DNA of 57,645 bases from Thiohalobacter sp. (GTDB taxonomy: Bacteria; Pseudomonadota; Gammaproteobacteria; Thiohalobacterales; Thiohalobacteraceae). Positions 8,931 to 18,028 of this stretch are shown here, in pieces; positions within the stretch are counted from its first letter, which is position 1, and every line of letters starts with the position of its first letter. The stretch covers positions 1 through 57,645 of the forward strand of contig NZ_JALTON010000029.1 of assembly GCF_027000115.1 (NCBI RefSeq). The letters are read 5' to 3'. A program made the translations under genes and the position numbers. The notes under the pieces were generated by a model. That model did no database searches. It was given only the letters and a program-made list of their open reading frames with translations, and had not been told where the DNA came from.

Positions 8931-9569
8931 TCAGGCGGCCTGGCTAACCGCCTCGCGCAGACGGTCCACCAGCGCGGTGATGGCGGCGTGTTTCATCTTC
9001 ATCGCGGCCTTGTTCACGATCAGCCGGGAACTGATGTCGGCAATGTGCTCGAGCGGCACCAGGCCGTTGGCCTTGAGGGTGTTGCCGGTATCGACCAGGT
9101 CCACGATCAGGTCGGCGAGCCCGACCAGCGGCGCCAGCTCCATGGAGCCGTAGAGCTTGATGATCTCCACCTGCCGTCCCTGCGCCGCGTAGTGGCGGCG
9201 CGCGCTCTCCACGTACTTGGTGGCGATGCGCAGCCGTCCCGGCCCCTCGCCCGCACCCGGGCGGCCAGCCACCATCAGCCGGCAGCGCGCGATGCCGAGA
9301 TCCAGCGGCTCGTACAGGCCGTTGCCGCCGTGTTCGAGCAGTACGTCCTTGCCGGCGATACCCAGATCGGCGGCGCCCAGCTCGACATAGGTGGGCACAT
9401 CGGTGGTACGGATGATGACCAGCTTCACCTCGGGCACGCTGGTGTCGAGGATCAGCTTGCGGCTGGTGGCCGGATCGTCCAGCGGCTCTATGCCGGCATG
9501 GGCGAGCAGCGGCAACGCGTCCTTGAAGATGCGGCCCTTGGAAACGGCGATGGTCAGCGGCTGGCTCAT
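8931..9569 (-). CDS. hisG: ATP phosphoribosyltransferase, short form
   Basis: First committed step of histidine synthesis, joining ATP and PRPP. The 212-residue product lacks the C-terminal regulatory ACT-like domain, so it is the short HisG type that normally needs HisZ as regulatory partner; HisZ is not in this window. The PRPP-binding loop region is [17 protein letters not shown]. The reading frame is open to 9692, but GGGGAGGATTC directly precedes the ATG at 9569 and [13 protein letters not shown] is the family N-terminus. It sits 16 bases after murA and shares the murA-hisGDC order of Pseudomonas. Confidence 0.96.
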   Translation of the reverse strand: MSQPLTIAVSKGRIFKDALPLLAHAGIEPLDDPATSRKLILDTSVPEVKLVIIRTTDVPTYVELGAADLGIAGKDVLLEHGGNGLYEPLDLGIARCRLMVAGRPGAGEGPGRLRIATKYVESARRHYAAQGRQVEIIKLYGSMELAPLVGLADLIVDLVDTGNTLKANGLVPLEHIADISSRLIVNKAAMKMKHAAITALVDRLREAVSQAA

Positions 9570-9585
9570 GAATCCTCCCCGGCCC

Positions 9586-11092
<1,507 letters not shown>

Positions 11093-11186
11093 GGCTTCCT
11101 CGCGAATCGGGATCCCGGCACCGGCAGTCGGCACCCAAAGGGAGGAATGATAGCGAAATCGGACGCGCCGGGTAAGCGCCACGGAC

Positions 11187-11495
11187 TCAGCCGCGCCCCA
11201 GGGGCAGGACCCGGTCCAGACTGGCCGCCCGCGCGATCTCCAGCATCTGCGGTGGCAGGTTGAGAAAACGCACCGCCCGCCCTGCCCGCCGAGCCCGGCG
11301 CATCCACTCGATCAGCAGCGCCAGGCCGGCACTGTCGGCCCGCTCGACCCCGCTCAGATCGAACACCAGGGTCCCCTCGCCGGCGTCGAACAGCGGTTCG
11401 GTCCCGGCCAGTGCCGAGGTGACCGTGGCGAAGCCCAGCTCGCCCCCGACCCGGACCCGTCCATCCGGTGCCGCTTCGATGACCAGCCCATTCAC
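11187..11495 (-). CDS. mlaB: STAS-domain protein MlaB of the Mla lipid transporter
   Basis: Cytosolic STAS protein that binds the ATPase MlaF and is needed for activity of the MlaFEDB complex. The 102-residue product shows the STAS core [23 protein letters not shown] with the conserved aspartate-serine turn. The best start is GTG 11495, which overlaps the mlaC stop as GTGA; the open frame further upstream lies inside mlaC and is ignored. About 95 bases without clear features separate it from ibaG. Confidence 0.88.
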   Translation of the reverse strand: MNGLVIEAAPDGRVRVGGELGFATVTSALAGTEPLFDAGEGTLVFDLSGVERADSAGLALLIEWMRRARRAGRAVRFLNLPPQMLEIARAASLDRVLPLGRG

Positions 11496-12097
11496 AGGGT
11501 CCCGTCCCGGTTGCGCTCGGCGAGCCGGGCGATCAGACCGTCCAGCCCCCGTTGCCTGATCTCGGCGGCAAAGGTGCTGCGGTAGTTGGTGACCAGGCTG
11601 ACGCCATTGATGGCCACGTCGTAGACCTTCCACTCACTGCCGTCCCAGTACATGCGGTAGTCGATGGGAATGGGCGGCCCGCCGGGCTGGACGACCTCGG
11701 TCCGCACGGTCGCGTCGGACGCGCCCTCCGGCAGCTTCAGCGGCAGGTAATGGATCTCCTGGTCGGTGTAGTCCAGCAGGGCCGTGCTGTAGGTGCGCAC
11801 CAGCAGGGTCCGGAACTCGGAGGTGAAGCGTTCCCTTTCCTCGGGCGTGGCCCTGCGCCAGTACTTGCCCAGTACCCACTGCGCCATGCGCCGGAAGTCG
11901 AAATGCGGCAACACGATGTCCTCGACCAGGCCATACAACCGCGCCGGCTCGGCCTCGATCAGGCTGCGTTCGGCCCGCAACCGGTCGAGCATCTGTTCCG
12001 AGGTGCTGCGCACCACCTCCAGCGGCGACACCGGCGCGGCGAGGGCGGGGTTCCAGCCGAGCAGCGCCAGCAGCAGAAGAAAACCACGCCGGTTCAT
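11492..12097 (-). CDS. mlaC: Periplasmic phospholipid-binding protein MlaC
   Basis: Soluble shuttle moving phospholipid between the outer-membrane MlaA complex and the inner-membrane MlaFEDB complex. It has a signal peptide (MNRRGFLLLLALLGWNPALAA, cut after ALA), then the Tol-Tol-type ABC_trans_aux fold: a helical N-terminal part (DIVLPHFDFRRMAQWVLGKYW) and the conserved DVAINGVSLVTNYRSTFA near the end. ATGA overlap with mlaD. mlaA is absent from the window, as usual, being encoded elsewhere. Confidence 0.94.
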   Translation of the reverse strand: MNRRGFLLLLALLGWNPALAAPVSPLEVVRSTSEQMLDRLRAERSLIEAEPARLYGLVEDIVLPHFDFRRMAQWVLGKYWRRATPEERERFTSEFRTLLVRTYSTALLDYTDQEIHYLPLKLPEGASDATVRTEVVQPGGPPIPIDYRMYWDGSEWKVYDVAINGVSLVTNYRSTFAAEIRQRGLDGLIARLAERNRDGTL

Positions 12098-12570
12098 GGC
12101 GCGCCTCCCCCGGCCGCCTTGCCGTAGAGGAACTGGCCGATGATCTGCTCCAGCACCAGCGCCGACTGGGTGAGCCTGATCTCGTCCCCTTCCTTGAGGA
12201 CCTCGGCCGCGCCGCCGGGTTCCAGCCCGACGTACTGCTCGCCGAGCAGACCGGCGGTGTAGATCTGGGCGGAGGTATCCACGGGAAAGCGGTCATAGCG
12301 CCGGGCGATGGCCAGCGTGACCACCGCCTCGAAGGTCTCGTTGTCGAAGTCGATGGCCGCCACCCGCCCCACGCGCACCCCGGCCACCGACACCGGCGAG
12401 CGGACCTTGAGGCCGCCCACATTGTCGAAGCGGGCGGTCACCCGGTAGGTATCGTTCTCGTCGGCATAGGTGCTCAGGTTGCTGACCTTCATGGCCAGCA
12501 CGAACAGCGCCGCCAGCCCGGCCGCCACGAACAGCCCGACCCCGATTTCCATTATCCTGACTCGTTCCAT
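12094..12570 (-). CDS. mlaD: MCE-domain protein MlaD
   Basis: Hexameric MCE ring that sits on the MlaE permease in the periplasm and contacts MlaC. One N-terminal membrane helix (IMEIGVGLFVAAGLAALFVLA) precedes the MCE domain (VTARFDNVGGLKVRSPVSVAGVRVGRV). The C-terminal helix that closes the pore follows (TQSALVLEQIIGQFLYG). Length 158 is normal. Spacing to mlaE is about 40 bases, with a coupled stop/start to mlaC downstream. Confidence 0.95.
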   Translation of the reverse strand: MERVRIMEIGVGLFVAAGLAALFVLAMKVSNLSTYADENDTYRVTARFDNVGGLKVRSPVSVAGVRVGRVAAIDFDNETFEAVVTLAIARRYDRFPVDTSAQIYTAGLLGEQYVGLEPGGAAEVLKEGDEIRLTQSALVLEQIIGQFLYGKAAGGGAP

Positions 12571-12609
12571 TGCACCCTGTGCCCCTGCGCGGCCGTCATC
12601 GGCCCCTGC

Positions 12610-13389
12610 CTATTCGTTGAACATGAGCGCGGTCAGCACGAAGTCCAGCCCCAGCACCGCCAGCGCCGCATGCACCACTGTGCGCGTGGTCGCCCGGCTC
12701 ACCCCTTCCGACGTGGGCACGGCATCGTAGCCCTCGAACACCGCGATCCAGGTCACCACGAAACCGAACACCAGGCTCTTGATGACCCCGTTGTAGACAT
12801 CCTCGTGCAGGTCCACCTTGGCCTGCATCTGCGACCAGAAGGCGCCATCGTCCACGCCCAGCAGCCCAACGCCCACGAAATAGCCGCCGGCCACGCCCAC
12901 CGCGCTGAAGATGGCCGCCAGCAGCGGCAGGCTGATGAAGCCGGCCAGGAAGCGGGGCGCCACCACCCGCTTGACCGGGTCCACCGCCATCATCTCCATG
13001 CCCGAGAGCTGCTCGGTCGCCTTCATCAGGCCGATCTCGGCCGTCAGCGCCGAACCCGCGCGACCCGCGAACAGCAAGGCCGCCACCACCGGCCCCAGCT
13101 CGCGCACCAGCGACAGCGCAACCATCACGCCGAGAGACTCCTCGGCGCCGAAATCGACCAGCGTATTGTACCCCTGCAGGCCGAGCACCATGCCCACGAA
13201 CAGCCCGGACACCAGGATGATCAGCAGCGACAGCACGCCGACCGAGTACAGCTCCTTGATCAGCAGCCGAAACCGCCACAGGGTCTCGGGGATGCCGCCG
13301 AGCACCGCCAGCAGGAACAGGCTGCCCCGGCCCAGCCGTTCGAAGAAGCCGAGCCCGGCCCGGCCCAGTTGCCGCAGTCCCTCCAGCAT
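12610..13389 (-). CDS. mlaE: Mla permease MlaE
   Basis: Integral membrane permease of the ABC complex that maintains outer-membrane lipid asymmetry. The 259-residue protein has a membrane-parallel N-terminal helix and five hydrophobic segments. The family's [21 protein letters not shown] loop, which contacts MlaF, is intact, as is [23 protein letters not shown]. Its ATG at 13389 follows the mlaF stop by 3 bases, so the two are certainly co-translated. Confidence 0.96.
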   Translation of the reverse strand: MLEGLRQLGRAGLGFFERLGRGSLFLLAVLGGIPETLWRFRLLIKELYSVGVLSLLIILVSGLFVGMVLGLQGYNTLVDFGAEESLGVMVALSLVRELGPVVAALLFAGRAGSALTAEIGLMKATEQLSGMEMMAVDPVKRVVAPRFLAGFISLPLLAAIFSAVGVAGGYFVGVGLLGVDDGAFWSQMQAKVDLHEDVYNGVIKSLVFGFVVTWIAVFEGYDAVPTSEGVSRATTRTVVHAALAVLGLDFVLTALMFNE

Positions 13390-13392
13390 CGT

Positions 13393-14223
13393 TCAGGCCC
13401 CCGCCAGCAGGTCGTCGAGGTAGTCCGGCGCCGGGTAGTGGAAGGGTACCGGGCCGTCCGGCAGGCCATGCATGAACTGCATCACCCAGGGCGAGCTGGA
13501 ACTGTTGAGCTGCTCCGGGGTGCCGTGATCGACCACCCGCCCCTCGGACAGCACATAGATGTGATCGGCAATGGCCGCGGTCTCCTGGACATCGTGGGAG
13601 ACGATGATGGTGGTCAGGCCCAGGGCATCGTTGAGCAGGCGGATGAGCTGCACCAGCGCCCCCATGGAGATCGGGTCCTGGCCGGTGAAGGGCTCGTCGT
13701 ACATGATCATCATCGGATCCAGGGCAATGGCCCGGGCCAACGCCACGCGACGCGCCATGCCGCCCGACAGCTCGCTGGGCATCAGGTCGCGCGCCCCCCG
13801 CAGGCCCACGCACTGGAGCTTCATCAGCACCAGGTCGCGGATCATGGCCTCGGGCAGATCGGTGTGCTCGCGCAACGGAAAGGCGACGTTGTCGAAGACG
13901 TTGAGATCGGTGAGCAGGGCCCCGCTCTGGAACAGCATGCCCATGCGCTTGCGCAGCCGGTAGAGCGCCCGCCGTCCGAGGTCCGGCACTGATTGACCGT
14001 CTACCTCGATCGTGCCCGCATGCGGCCGGAGCTGACCGCCGATCAGCCGCAGCAGCGTGGTCTTGCCCGTGCCGCTGGGCCCCATGATGGCGGTCACGCG
14101 CCCGCGCGGAATGTCGAGGTCAACTCCGTCAAAGATCCAGCGACTGCCCCGCGCGAACCGCAGCCCGCGCACGCGGACGAGCACATCATTCTGTTTTTCT
14201 TGGTTTTCTTCGTGGGCATCCAT
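13393..14223 (-). CDS. mlaF: Mla ABC transporter ATPase MlaF
   Basis: ATPase driving phospholipid transport by MlaFEDB. The 276-residue product has Walker A GPSGTGKTTLL, the signature LSGGMARRVALARAI, Walker B MIMYDEPFTGQDP and a switch histidine in IIVSHDV. The frame is open to 14343, but the ATG at 14223 (MDAHEENQEKQ) gives the expected N-terminus. It is the first gene of the mla-ibaG-murA-his run and faces the kds/lpt operon across a shared promoter region. Confidence 0.96.
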   Translation of the reverse strand: MDAHEENQEKQNDVLVRVRGLRFARGSRWIFDGVDLDIPRGRVTAIMGPSGTGKTTLLRLIGGQLRPHAGTIEVDGQSVPDLGRRALYRLRKRMGMLFQSGALLTDLNVFDNVAFPLREHTDLPEAMIRDLVLMKLQCVGLRGARDLMPSELSGGMARRVALARAIALDPMMIMYDEPFTGQDPISMGALVQLIRLLNDALGLTTIIVSHDVQETAAIADHIYVLSEGRVVDHGTPEQLNSSSSPWVMQFMHGLPDGPVPFHYPAPDYLDDLLAGA

Positions 14224-14290
14224 GTTTCTGCCTGTGTTTCGCCTGCCGCGCACCCCTGCCGGCCGCCCCTTATGGCGAAATCCCGGCTCC

Positions 14291-14319
14291 AGTCTTGGCC
14301 AAGCGCCCCGGGCCGTCAA
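14291..14319 (-). promoter_or_regulatory. Putative sigma-70 promoter for mlaF
   Basis: On the minus strand, TTGACG (14314-14319) and AAGACT (14291-14296) are spaced by 17 bases, about 70 bases before the mlaF ATG. The -35 is good; the -10 matches the consensus at only three positions. Confidence 0.4.
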
Positions 14320-14346
14320 CCGTTGGTGTCGCCCGGACCGCAATCA

Positions 14347-14364
14347 TGTCGTGAAAACACGACA
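14347..14364. promoter_or_regulatory. Perfect 7-4-7 palindrome between the divergent mla and kds/lpt operons
   Basis: TGTCGTGAAAACACGACA has perfect 7-base arms around an AAAA centre. It lies between the two divergent candidate promoters, roughly 28 bases upstream of the mlaF -35 and 30 upstream of the plus-strand -35. The spacing and symmetry resemble a dimeric repressor/activator site. As an RNA hairpin it would be short and has no terminator tail. Confidence 0.4.
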
Positions 14365-14393
14365 GACACCCCGGCACCGCCTCATGATCGCCC

Positions 14394-14421
14394 TTGGCAG
14401 TCGCCCGCAAACGGGTATCAT
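14394..14421 (+). promoter_or_regulatory. Putative sigma-70 promoter for the yrbG-kds-lpt operon
   Basis: TTGGCA (14394-14399) and TATCAT (14416-14421) are spaced by 16 bases, with a predicted transcript start near 14428, about 26 bases before the small zinc-ribbon ATG. This is the best plus-strand promoter in the 230-base divergent gap. Confidence 0.5.
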
Positions 14422-14453
14422 GCGTGCCCAGAGGTCGGCCCAGGACAATTGCC

Positions 14454-14639
14454 ATGACTGACGTGGTCCCCTTCAAGCGCCCGCGTGCCAGCGACCGCCA
14501 CAAGGGCAACACCCTGTGCCGGCGCGGTTTTCACAAGTGGGAGGTGGTCCCGGGCACGCCCTTCGACAGCCAGCGGGGCCGGCTGGTGACCCGCTACCGC
14601 TGCAAGCGCTGTGGGGCCACCCGGGTCGAGGGTCGCTGA
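14454..14639 (+). CDS. Small zinc-ribbon-like protein, 61 residues
   Basis: Uncharacterised. The frame is open from 14394, but MTDVVPFKRPRASDRHKG at 14454 is downstream of the promoter and is the likely start. Two metal-binding half sites are visible: C-R-R-G-F-H-K-W-E and Y-R-C-K-R-C-G-A. Together they read as a C/H plus CxxC ribbon like the short ribbons of DUF1660-type proteins. It is rich in Arg/Lys, so nucleic-acid contact is possible. It leads the yrbG-kds-lpt run with a 35-base gap to yrbG. Function unknown; the gene is supported by composition and motif pairing rather than recognised homology. Confidence 0.6.
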   Translation: MTDVVPFKRPRASDRHKGNTLCRRGFHKWEVVPGTPFDSQRGRLVTRYRCKRCGATRVEGR

Positions 14640-14674
14640 CCGCCTTTCCCGAGCCCGACCGGACAATCGAATCC

Positions 14675-15658
14675 ATGACACTGTTCCTGCTCGCCGTGAT
14701 CGGCGGCTTCATCCTGCTGGTCTGGGGTGCAGACCGTTTCGTGGTCGGTGCCGCGGCCACCGCCCGCAACCTGGGCGTGAGCCCGCTGATCATCGGCCTG
14801 ACCGTGGTCGGCTTCGGGACCTCCGCGCCCGAGATGCTGGTCTCCGGGGTGGCCGCCTGGCAGGGCAATCCCGGGCTGGCGGTGGGCAATGCCATCGGCT
14901 CCAACGTCACCAACATCGCCCTGATCCTCGGCTTCACCGCCCTGATCTGCCCGCTCAAGGTCGCCTCCCAGACCCTGCGCCGCGAGATGCCGGTGCTGCT
15001 GGGCGTCATGCTGGCCAGCCTGCTGCTGCTCTCCGACCAGCGCCTCGACTTCAGCGACGGCCTCATCCTGCTCGGCGGGCTGGTGCTGATGGTGATCTGG
15101 ATGACCCACCTGGGGTTGCGCGACCGCAATCGCACGCCGGACCCGCTGCTGGCCGAGTTCACCGACGAAATCCCCGCCGACATGCGCCTGCCGGTGGCCC
15201 TGACCTGGCTGGCGCTGGGCCTGGGCGTGCTGCTGGCGAGTTCGCGCATGCTGGTCTGGGGCGCGGTGGGCATCGCCGAGGCCATCGGCGTCTCCGATCT
15301 GGTGATCGGGCTGACCATCGTCGCCCTGGGCACCAGCCTGCCGGAGCTGGCCGCCTCGGTGATGAGCGCGCTCAAGGGCGAACACGACATCGCCGTGGGC
15401 AACGTCATTGGCTCCAACCTGTTCAACCTGCTCGGCGTGCTGGGCCTGCCGGGCGTGCTCGCGCCCCTGGACATATCTCCGGGCGTGCTCGAACGCGACT
15501 ACCCGGTCATGATCGGCCTCACTGTGCTGTTCCTGCTCATGGCCTACCGCTTCCGCGACCGGCCGCGGCGCATCAACCGCTTCGAGGGCGGGCTGCTGCT
15601 GGCCTGCTATGCGGCCTATCAGGGGCTGTTATACTGGCAGTCCCAGCCTCAATTCTGA
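14675..15658 (+). CDS. yrbG: Calcium/sodium antiporter (YrbG, K-dependent NCX family)
   Basis: Inner-membrane cation antiporter. The 327-residue protein has ten hydrophobic helices with the two alpha repeats of the CaCA superfamily. Repeat 1 has GFGTSAPEMLVS and GNAIGSNVTNIALILG; repeat 2 has ALGTSLPELAASV and GNVIGSNLFNLLGVLG. The acidic residues that bind Ca/Na are therefore present in both halves. The start ATG at 14675 (MTLFLLAVIGG) is chosen because the upstream part of the frame overlaps the zinc-ribbon gene. It precedes kdsD as in E. coli, here separated by a repeat and an HMA gene. Confidence 0.95.
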   Translation: MTLFLLAVIGGFILLVWGADRFVVGAAATARNLGVSPLIIGLTVVGFGTSAPEMLVSGVAAWQGNPGLAVGNAIGSNVTNIALILGFTALICPLKVASQTLRREMPVLLGVMLASLLLLSDQRLDFSDGLILLGGLVLMVIWMTHLGLRDRNRTPDPLLAEFTDEIPADMRLPVALTWLALGLGVLLASSRMLVWGAVGIAEAIGVSDLVIGLTIVALGTSLPELAASVMSALKGEHDIAVGNVIGSNLFNLLGVLGLPGVLAPLDISPGVLERDYPVMIGLTVLFLLMAYRFRDRPRRINRFEGGLLLACYAAYQGLLYWQSQPQF

Positions 15659-15674
15659 TCATCATGCTTCAGGA

Positions 15675-15849
15675 GTCTCATCATTGTCTGAACGCGTTCT
15701 GTCTGATCGTGGCGGACTGGGTAGGATGGGCAAAGGCGCGCAGCGACGTACCCATCAGCATCCCGTGACCATCATGGTGGGCACGGCCCTTCGGGCCTTT
15801 GCCCATCCTACAAATTCACAGGATTTCCATGTTCAGACAATTGTGAGAC
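15675..15849. repeat. Nested palindromic repeats between yrbG and the HMA gene
   Basis: Outer arms at 15675-15693 and 15831-15849 are inverted repeats with 17 of 19 bases matching (GTCTCA..ATTGTCTGAAC). Nested inside is a perfect 17-base inverted repeat, GTAGGATGGGCAAAGGC at 15721-15737 and its complement at 15795-15811, with a further partial palindrome between. The inner unit resembles a short palindromic repeat seen in many proteobacterial genomes. No CDS is supported in 15659-15874. Confidence 0.75.
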
Positions 15850-15874
15850 GACTGATAACGGGAAACGGGTAGTC

Positions 15875-16072
15875 ATGCAGGAAGAATTCACCGTGCAGAA
15901 CGTCAAGTGCGGCGGCTGCGTCAAGGCCATCCAGGACGGTCTCGCCACCCTGCCCGGGGTTGACGAGGTCGAGGTCACCATTGACGGCGGCCGGGTGCGG
16001 GTCACCGGCGAGGCGCTCGATCGCACCGCTCTGGCCGCGAAGCTGGCGGAACTCGGCTACCCGGAAGCCTGA
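15875..16072 (+). CDS. Orphan heavy-metal-associated (HMA) domain protein, CopZ-like
   Basis: A 65-residue single HMA domain with the metal-binding pair in KCGGC (Cys12, Cys15) and the beta-alpha-beta pattern of copper chaperones (VDEVEVTIDGGRVRVTGEAL). In the family, such proteins carry Cu(I) or other soft metals to P-type ATPases. No ATPase, CueR-type regulator or other metal gene lies nearby, so the partner is unknown. The stop codon is immediately followed by the kdsD ATG, implying coupled translation. It lies in the yrbG-kdsD gap with repeats upstream, so it may be a later insertion in a conserved operon. Confidence 0.85.
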   Translation: MQEEFTVQNVKCGGCVKAIQDGLATLPGVDEVEVTIDGGRVRVTGEALDRTALAAKLAELGYPEA

Positions 16073-17044
16073 ATGACCGCCGAGACCCTGCGCCGGCTGG
16101 GGCGCGCCGTGATCGACACCGAGGCCGCCGCCGTGGCGGCGCTGGCCGGGCGCATCGACGAGCGCTTCGTGCAGGCCTGCCGCCACATGCTCGACTGCCG
16201 CGGCCGCGTGGTGGTGCTGGGCATGGGCAAGTCCGGCCACATCGGCGGCAAGATCGCCGCCACCCTGGCCAGTACCGGCACGCCGGCCTTCTTCGTGCAC
16301 CCTGGAGAGGCCAGCCATGGCGATCTGGGCATGATCACCGGCCAGGACGTGGTGCTGGCCCTGTCCAATTCGGGCGAGACCCCCGAGATCCTCACCATTC
16401 TGCCCCTGATCAAGCGCCTCGGCGTGCCGCTGATCGCCCTGACCGGCAAGCCGGAATCGACCCTGGGCCGCGCCGCCGAAGTCACCCTGGACGTCAGCGT
16501 GGCCCGCGAGGCCTGTCCGCTGGGACTGGCCCCGACCGCCAGCACCACCGCGGCGCTGGCCATGGGTGACGCCCTGGCCATCGCCCTGCTGGAGGTGCGC
16601 GGCTTCACCGAGGAGGACTTCGCGCTGTCGCACCCGGGCGGCAGCCTCGGCCGGCGTCTGCTGCTGCGCATCGACGACCTGATGCACACCGGCGAGGGCA
16701 TACCCCGGGTGCGGCTGGACACCCCGCTCAGCGAGGCCCTGCACGAGATGACGCGCAAGGGCCTGGGCATGACCGCGGTACTGGACGCGGACGAGCGGGT
16801 GACCGGCATCTTCACCGACGGTGATCTGCGCCGCGCCGTGGACCGCAACCTCGACCTGCACGATACCCGGGTCGAGGCCCTGATGACGCCCGATCCCAAG
16901 ACGGTCCAGCCGGGATTGCTGGCGGCCGAGGCGCTGGCGCTGATGGAAAAGCACAAGATCAACGCCCTGCTGATCACGGACGCGGAGGGTCACCTGGTCG
17001 GCGCCCTGGGCATGCACGACCTGCTGCGGGCCGGCGTGGTCTGA
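16073..17044 (+). CDS. kdsD: Arabinose-5-phosphate isomerase
   Basis: Interconverts ribulose 5-phosphate and arabinose 5-phosphate, feeding KDO synthesis for LPS. N-terminal SIS domain (about 30-200) with GMGKSGHIGGKIAATLAST, HPGEASHGDLGMI and the sugar-phosphate loop SNSGETPEI; C-terminal pair of CBS domains (about 205-323). Length 323 is typical. It abuts the HMA gene and precedes kdsC by 34 bases, as in E. coli and Pseudomonas. Confidence 0.96.
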   Translation: MTAETLRRLGRAVIDTEAAAVAALAGRIDERFVQACRHMLDCRGRVVVLGMGKSGHIGGKIAATLASTGTPAFFVHPGEASHGDLGMITGQDVVLALSNSGETPEILTILPLIKRLGVPLIALTGKPESTLGRAAEVTLDVSVAREACPLGLAPTASTTAALAMGDALAIALLEVRGFTEEDFALSHPGGSLGRRLLLRIDDLMHTGEGIPRVRLDTPLSEALHEMTRKGLGMTAVLDADERVTGIFTDGDLRRAVDRNLDLHDTRVEALMTPDPKTVQPGLLAAEALALMEKHKINALLITDAEGHLVGALGMHDLLRAGVV

Positions 17045-17078
17045 ACCCGCAACAGGGCAAGAGGAGAACCCGGAAATC

Positions 17079-17606
17079 ATGCAAGACATCATGGAAAGGG
17101 CCGCCGCCATCGAGCTGGTCATCTTCGACGTCGATGGCGTGCTCACCGACGGCTCGCTGTTCTACGGCGACGACGGGCAGGAATACAAGGCCTTCAATTC
17201 GCGTGACGGCCACGGCATGAAGATGCTCAAGAAACATGGCGTGGAACTCGGCATCATCACCGGCCGCACCTCGCAGGTGGTCGAGCACCGGGTCAAGAAC
17301 CTCGGCATCGAGCACGTGTACCAGGGCCAGCTGGACAAGCGCCCGGCATTCCGCGAACTGATTGCCAAACTGGGCATCGATGCCGCTGCCACGGCCTATG
17401 TCGGCGACGACGTGGTCGATCTGCCGATCATGCGCCAGGTCGGACTGGCCATCGCCGTGCAGGACGCCCATCCCTTCGTCAAGCAGCACGCGCACTGGAT
17501 CACCCCCAGCTGCGGCGGGCGCGGCGCGGCCCGCGACGTCTGCGAACTGCTGCTGGAGGCGCGCGGCAAGCTGAACGCGGAGTTCGAGAGTTACCTTGAA
17601 CCTTAG
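17079..17606 (+). CDS. kdsC: 3-deoxy-D-manno-octulosonate 8-phosphate phosphatase
   Basis: HAD-family, cap-less phosphatase that dephosphorylates KDO-8-P. HAD motif I is DVDGVLTDG, motif II lies in GIITGRTS, a conserved lysine follows in the LDKRPAF stretch, and motif IV is YVGDDVVDLP. It ends GKLNAEFESYLEP. The stop TAG (17604-17606) is formed by the first bases of the inverted-repeat element that starts at 17603, so the original C-terminus may have been slightly different. Starts at 17079 or 17091 are both possible. Confidence 0.95.
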   Translation: MQDIMERAAAIELVIFDVDGVLTDGSLFYGDDGQEYKAFNSRDGHGMKMLKKHGVELGIITGRTSQVVEHRVKNLGIEHVYQGQLDKRPAFRELIAKLGIDAAATAYVGDDVVDLPIMRQVGLAIAVQDAHPFVKQHAHWITPSCGGRGAARDVCELLLEARGKLNAEFESYLEP

Positions 17607-17771
17607 CAGCCTGTCGGACTCTGGCCGAATCTACTGCGCAGGCGGGAGAGCGGCCCGAATTTCCCCGATTTCTCGTTGCGTAGTACCCACTATGCGCCTC
17701 GCAATCGTGAAAATTCGCTCTCGCTCTCCCACCTTGCTCGCTACGATCTCCAAAGCCCGACAGGCTGCTAA
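17603..17771. repeat. 169-bp MITE-like hairpin element with perfect 15-bp terminal inverted repeats
   Basis: The left end TTAGCAGCCTGTCGG (17603-17617) and the right end at 17757-17771 are exact inverted repeats. The interior is also self-complementary: GGGAGAGCG-GCCCGAATTT at about 17645 pairs with AAAATTCGCTCTCGCTCTCCC near 17710. The whole unit can therefore fold into one long hairpin. No ORF inside. Its left end supplies the kdsC stop codon. Confidence 0.8.
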
Positions 17772-17889
17772 CCCGCATATTGCTCCAGGGCGGAAGCGGG
17801 CGGCGGATAACCTGTTGCGTCGTCATCTGTTGAGCCGGATGTCATGCTTATAGTCGAGAGCACAATTTGGGACCGCCCGCTTCCTGCTG

Positions 17890-18028
17890 CGGCCCTGGCG
17901 GATTTTCGCTCGGCCTCGGGGGCGCTTCACTCAAGCCGTAGCGACGGCTACGGCTTGAGCGCCAGCCCTCCCCGAGCCCGGCTGCAAATCCGCCATCACC
18001 CGCAGCCCCTGGTGCACCATGCGGGCTA
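17890..18028. repeat. Second palindromic repeat directly upstream of lptC
   Basis: A perfect 13-base inverted repeat, CTCAAGCCGTAGC (17930-17942) with its complement at 17947-17959, is the tip of a larger imperfect palindrome whose arms contain GGCGGATTTT and AAATCCGCC. The right arm (17978-18008) matches 566-596 inverted. The edge core at 18006-18028 contains the lptC start codon. The stretch 17772-17889 shows only a -10-like TATAGT at 17849 without a well-spaced -35. Confidence 0.65.

Noticed and set aside
14270-14512. Minus-strand 80-codon frame in the mla/yrbG gap
   Set aside because: Overlaps the zinc-ribbon gene and both candidate promoters; no ribosome-binding site or motif.
17849-17854. 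TATAGT as an lptC promoter
   Set aside because: The nearest -35-like hexamers are spaced 13 or 28 bases away, so it was mentioned but not listed as a promoter.
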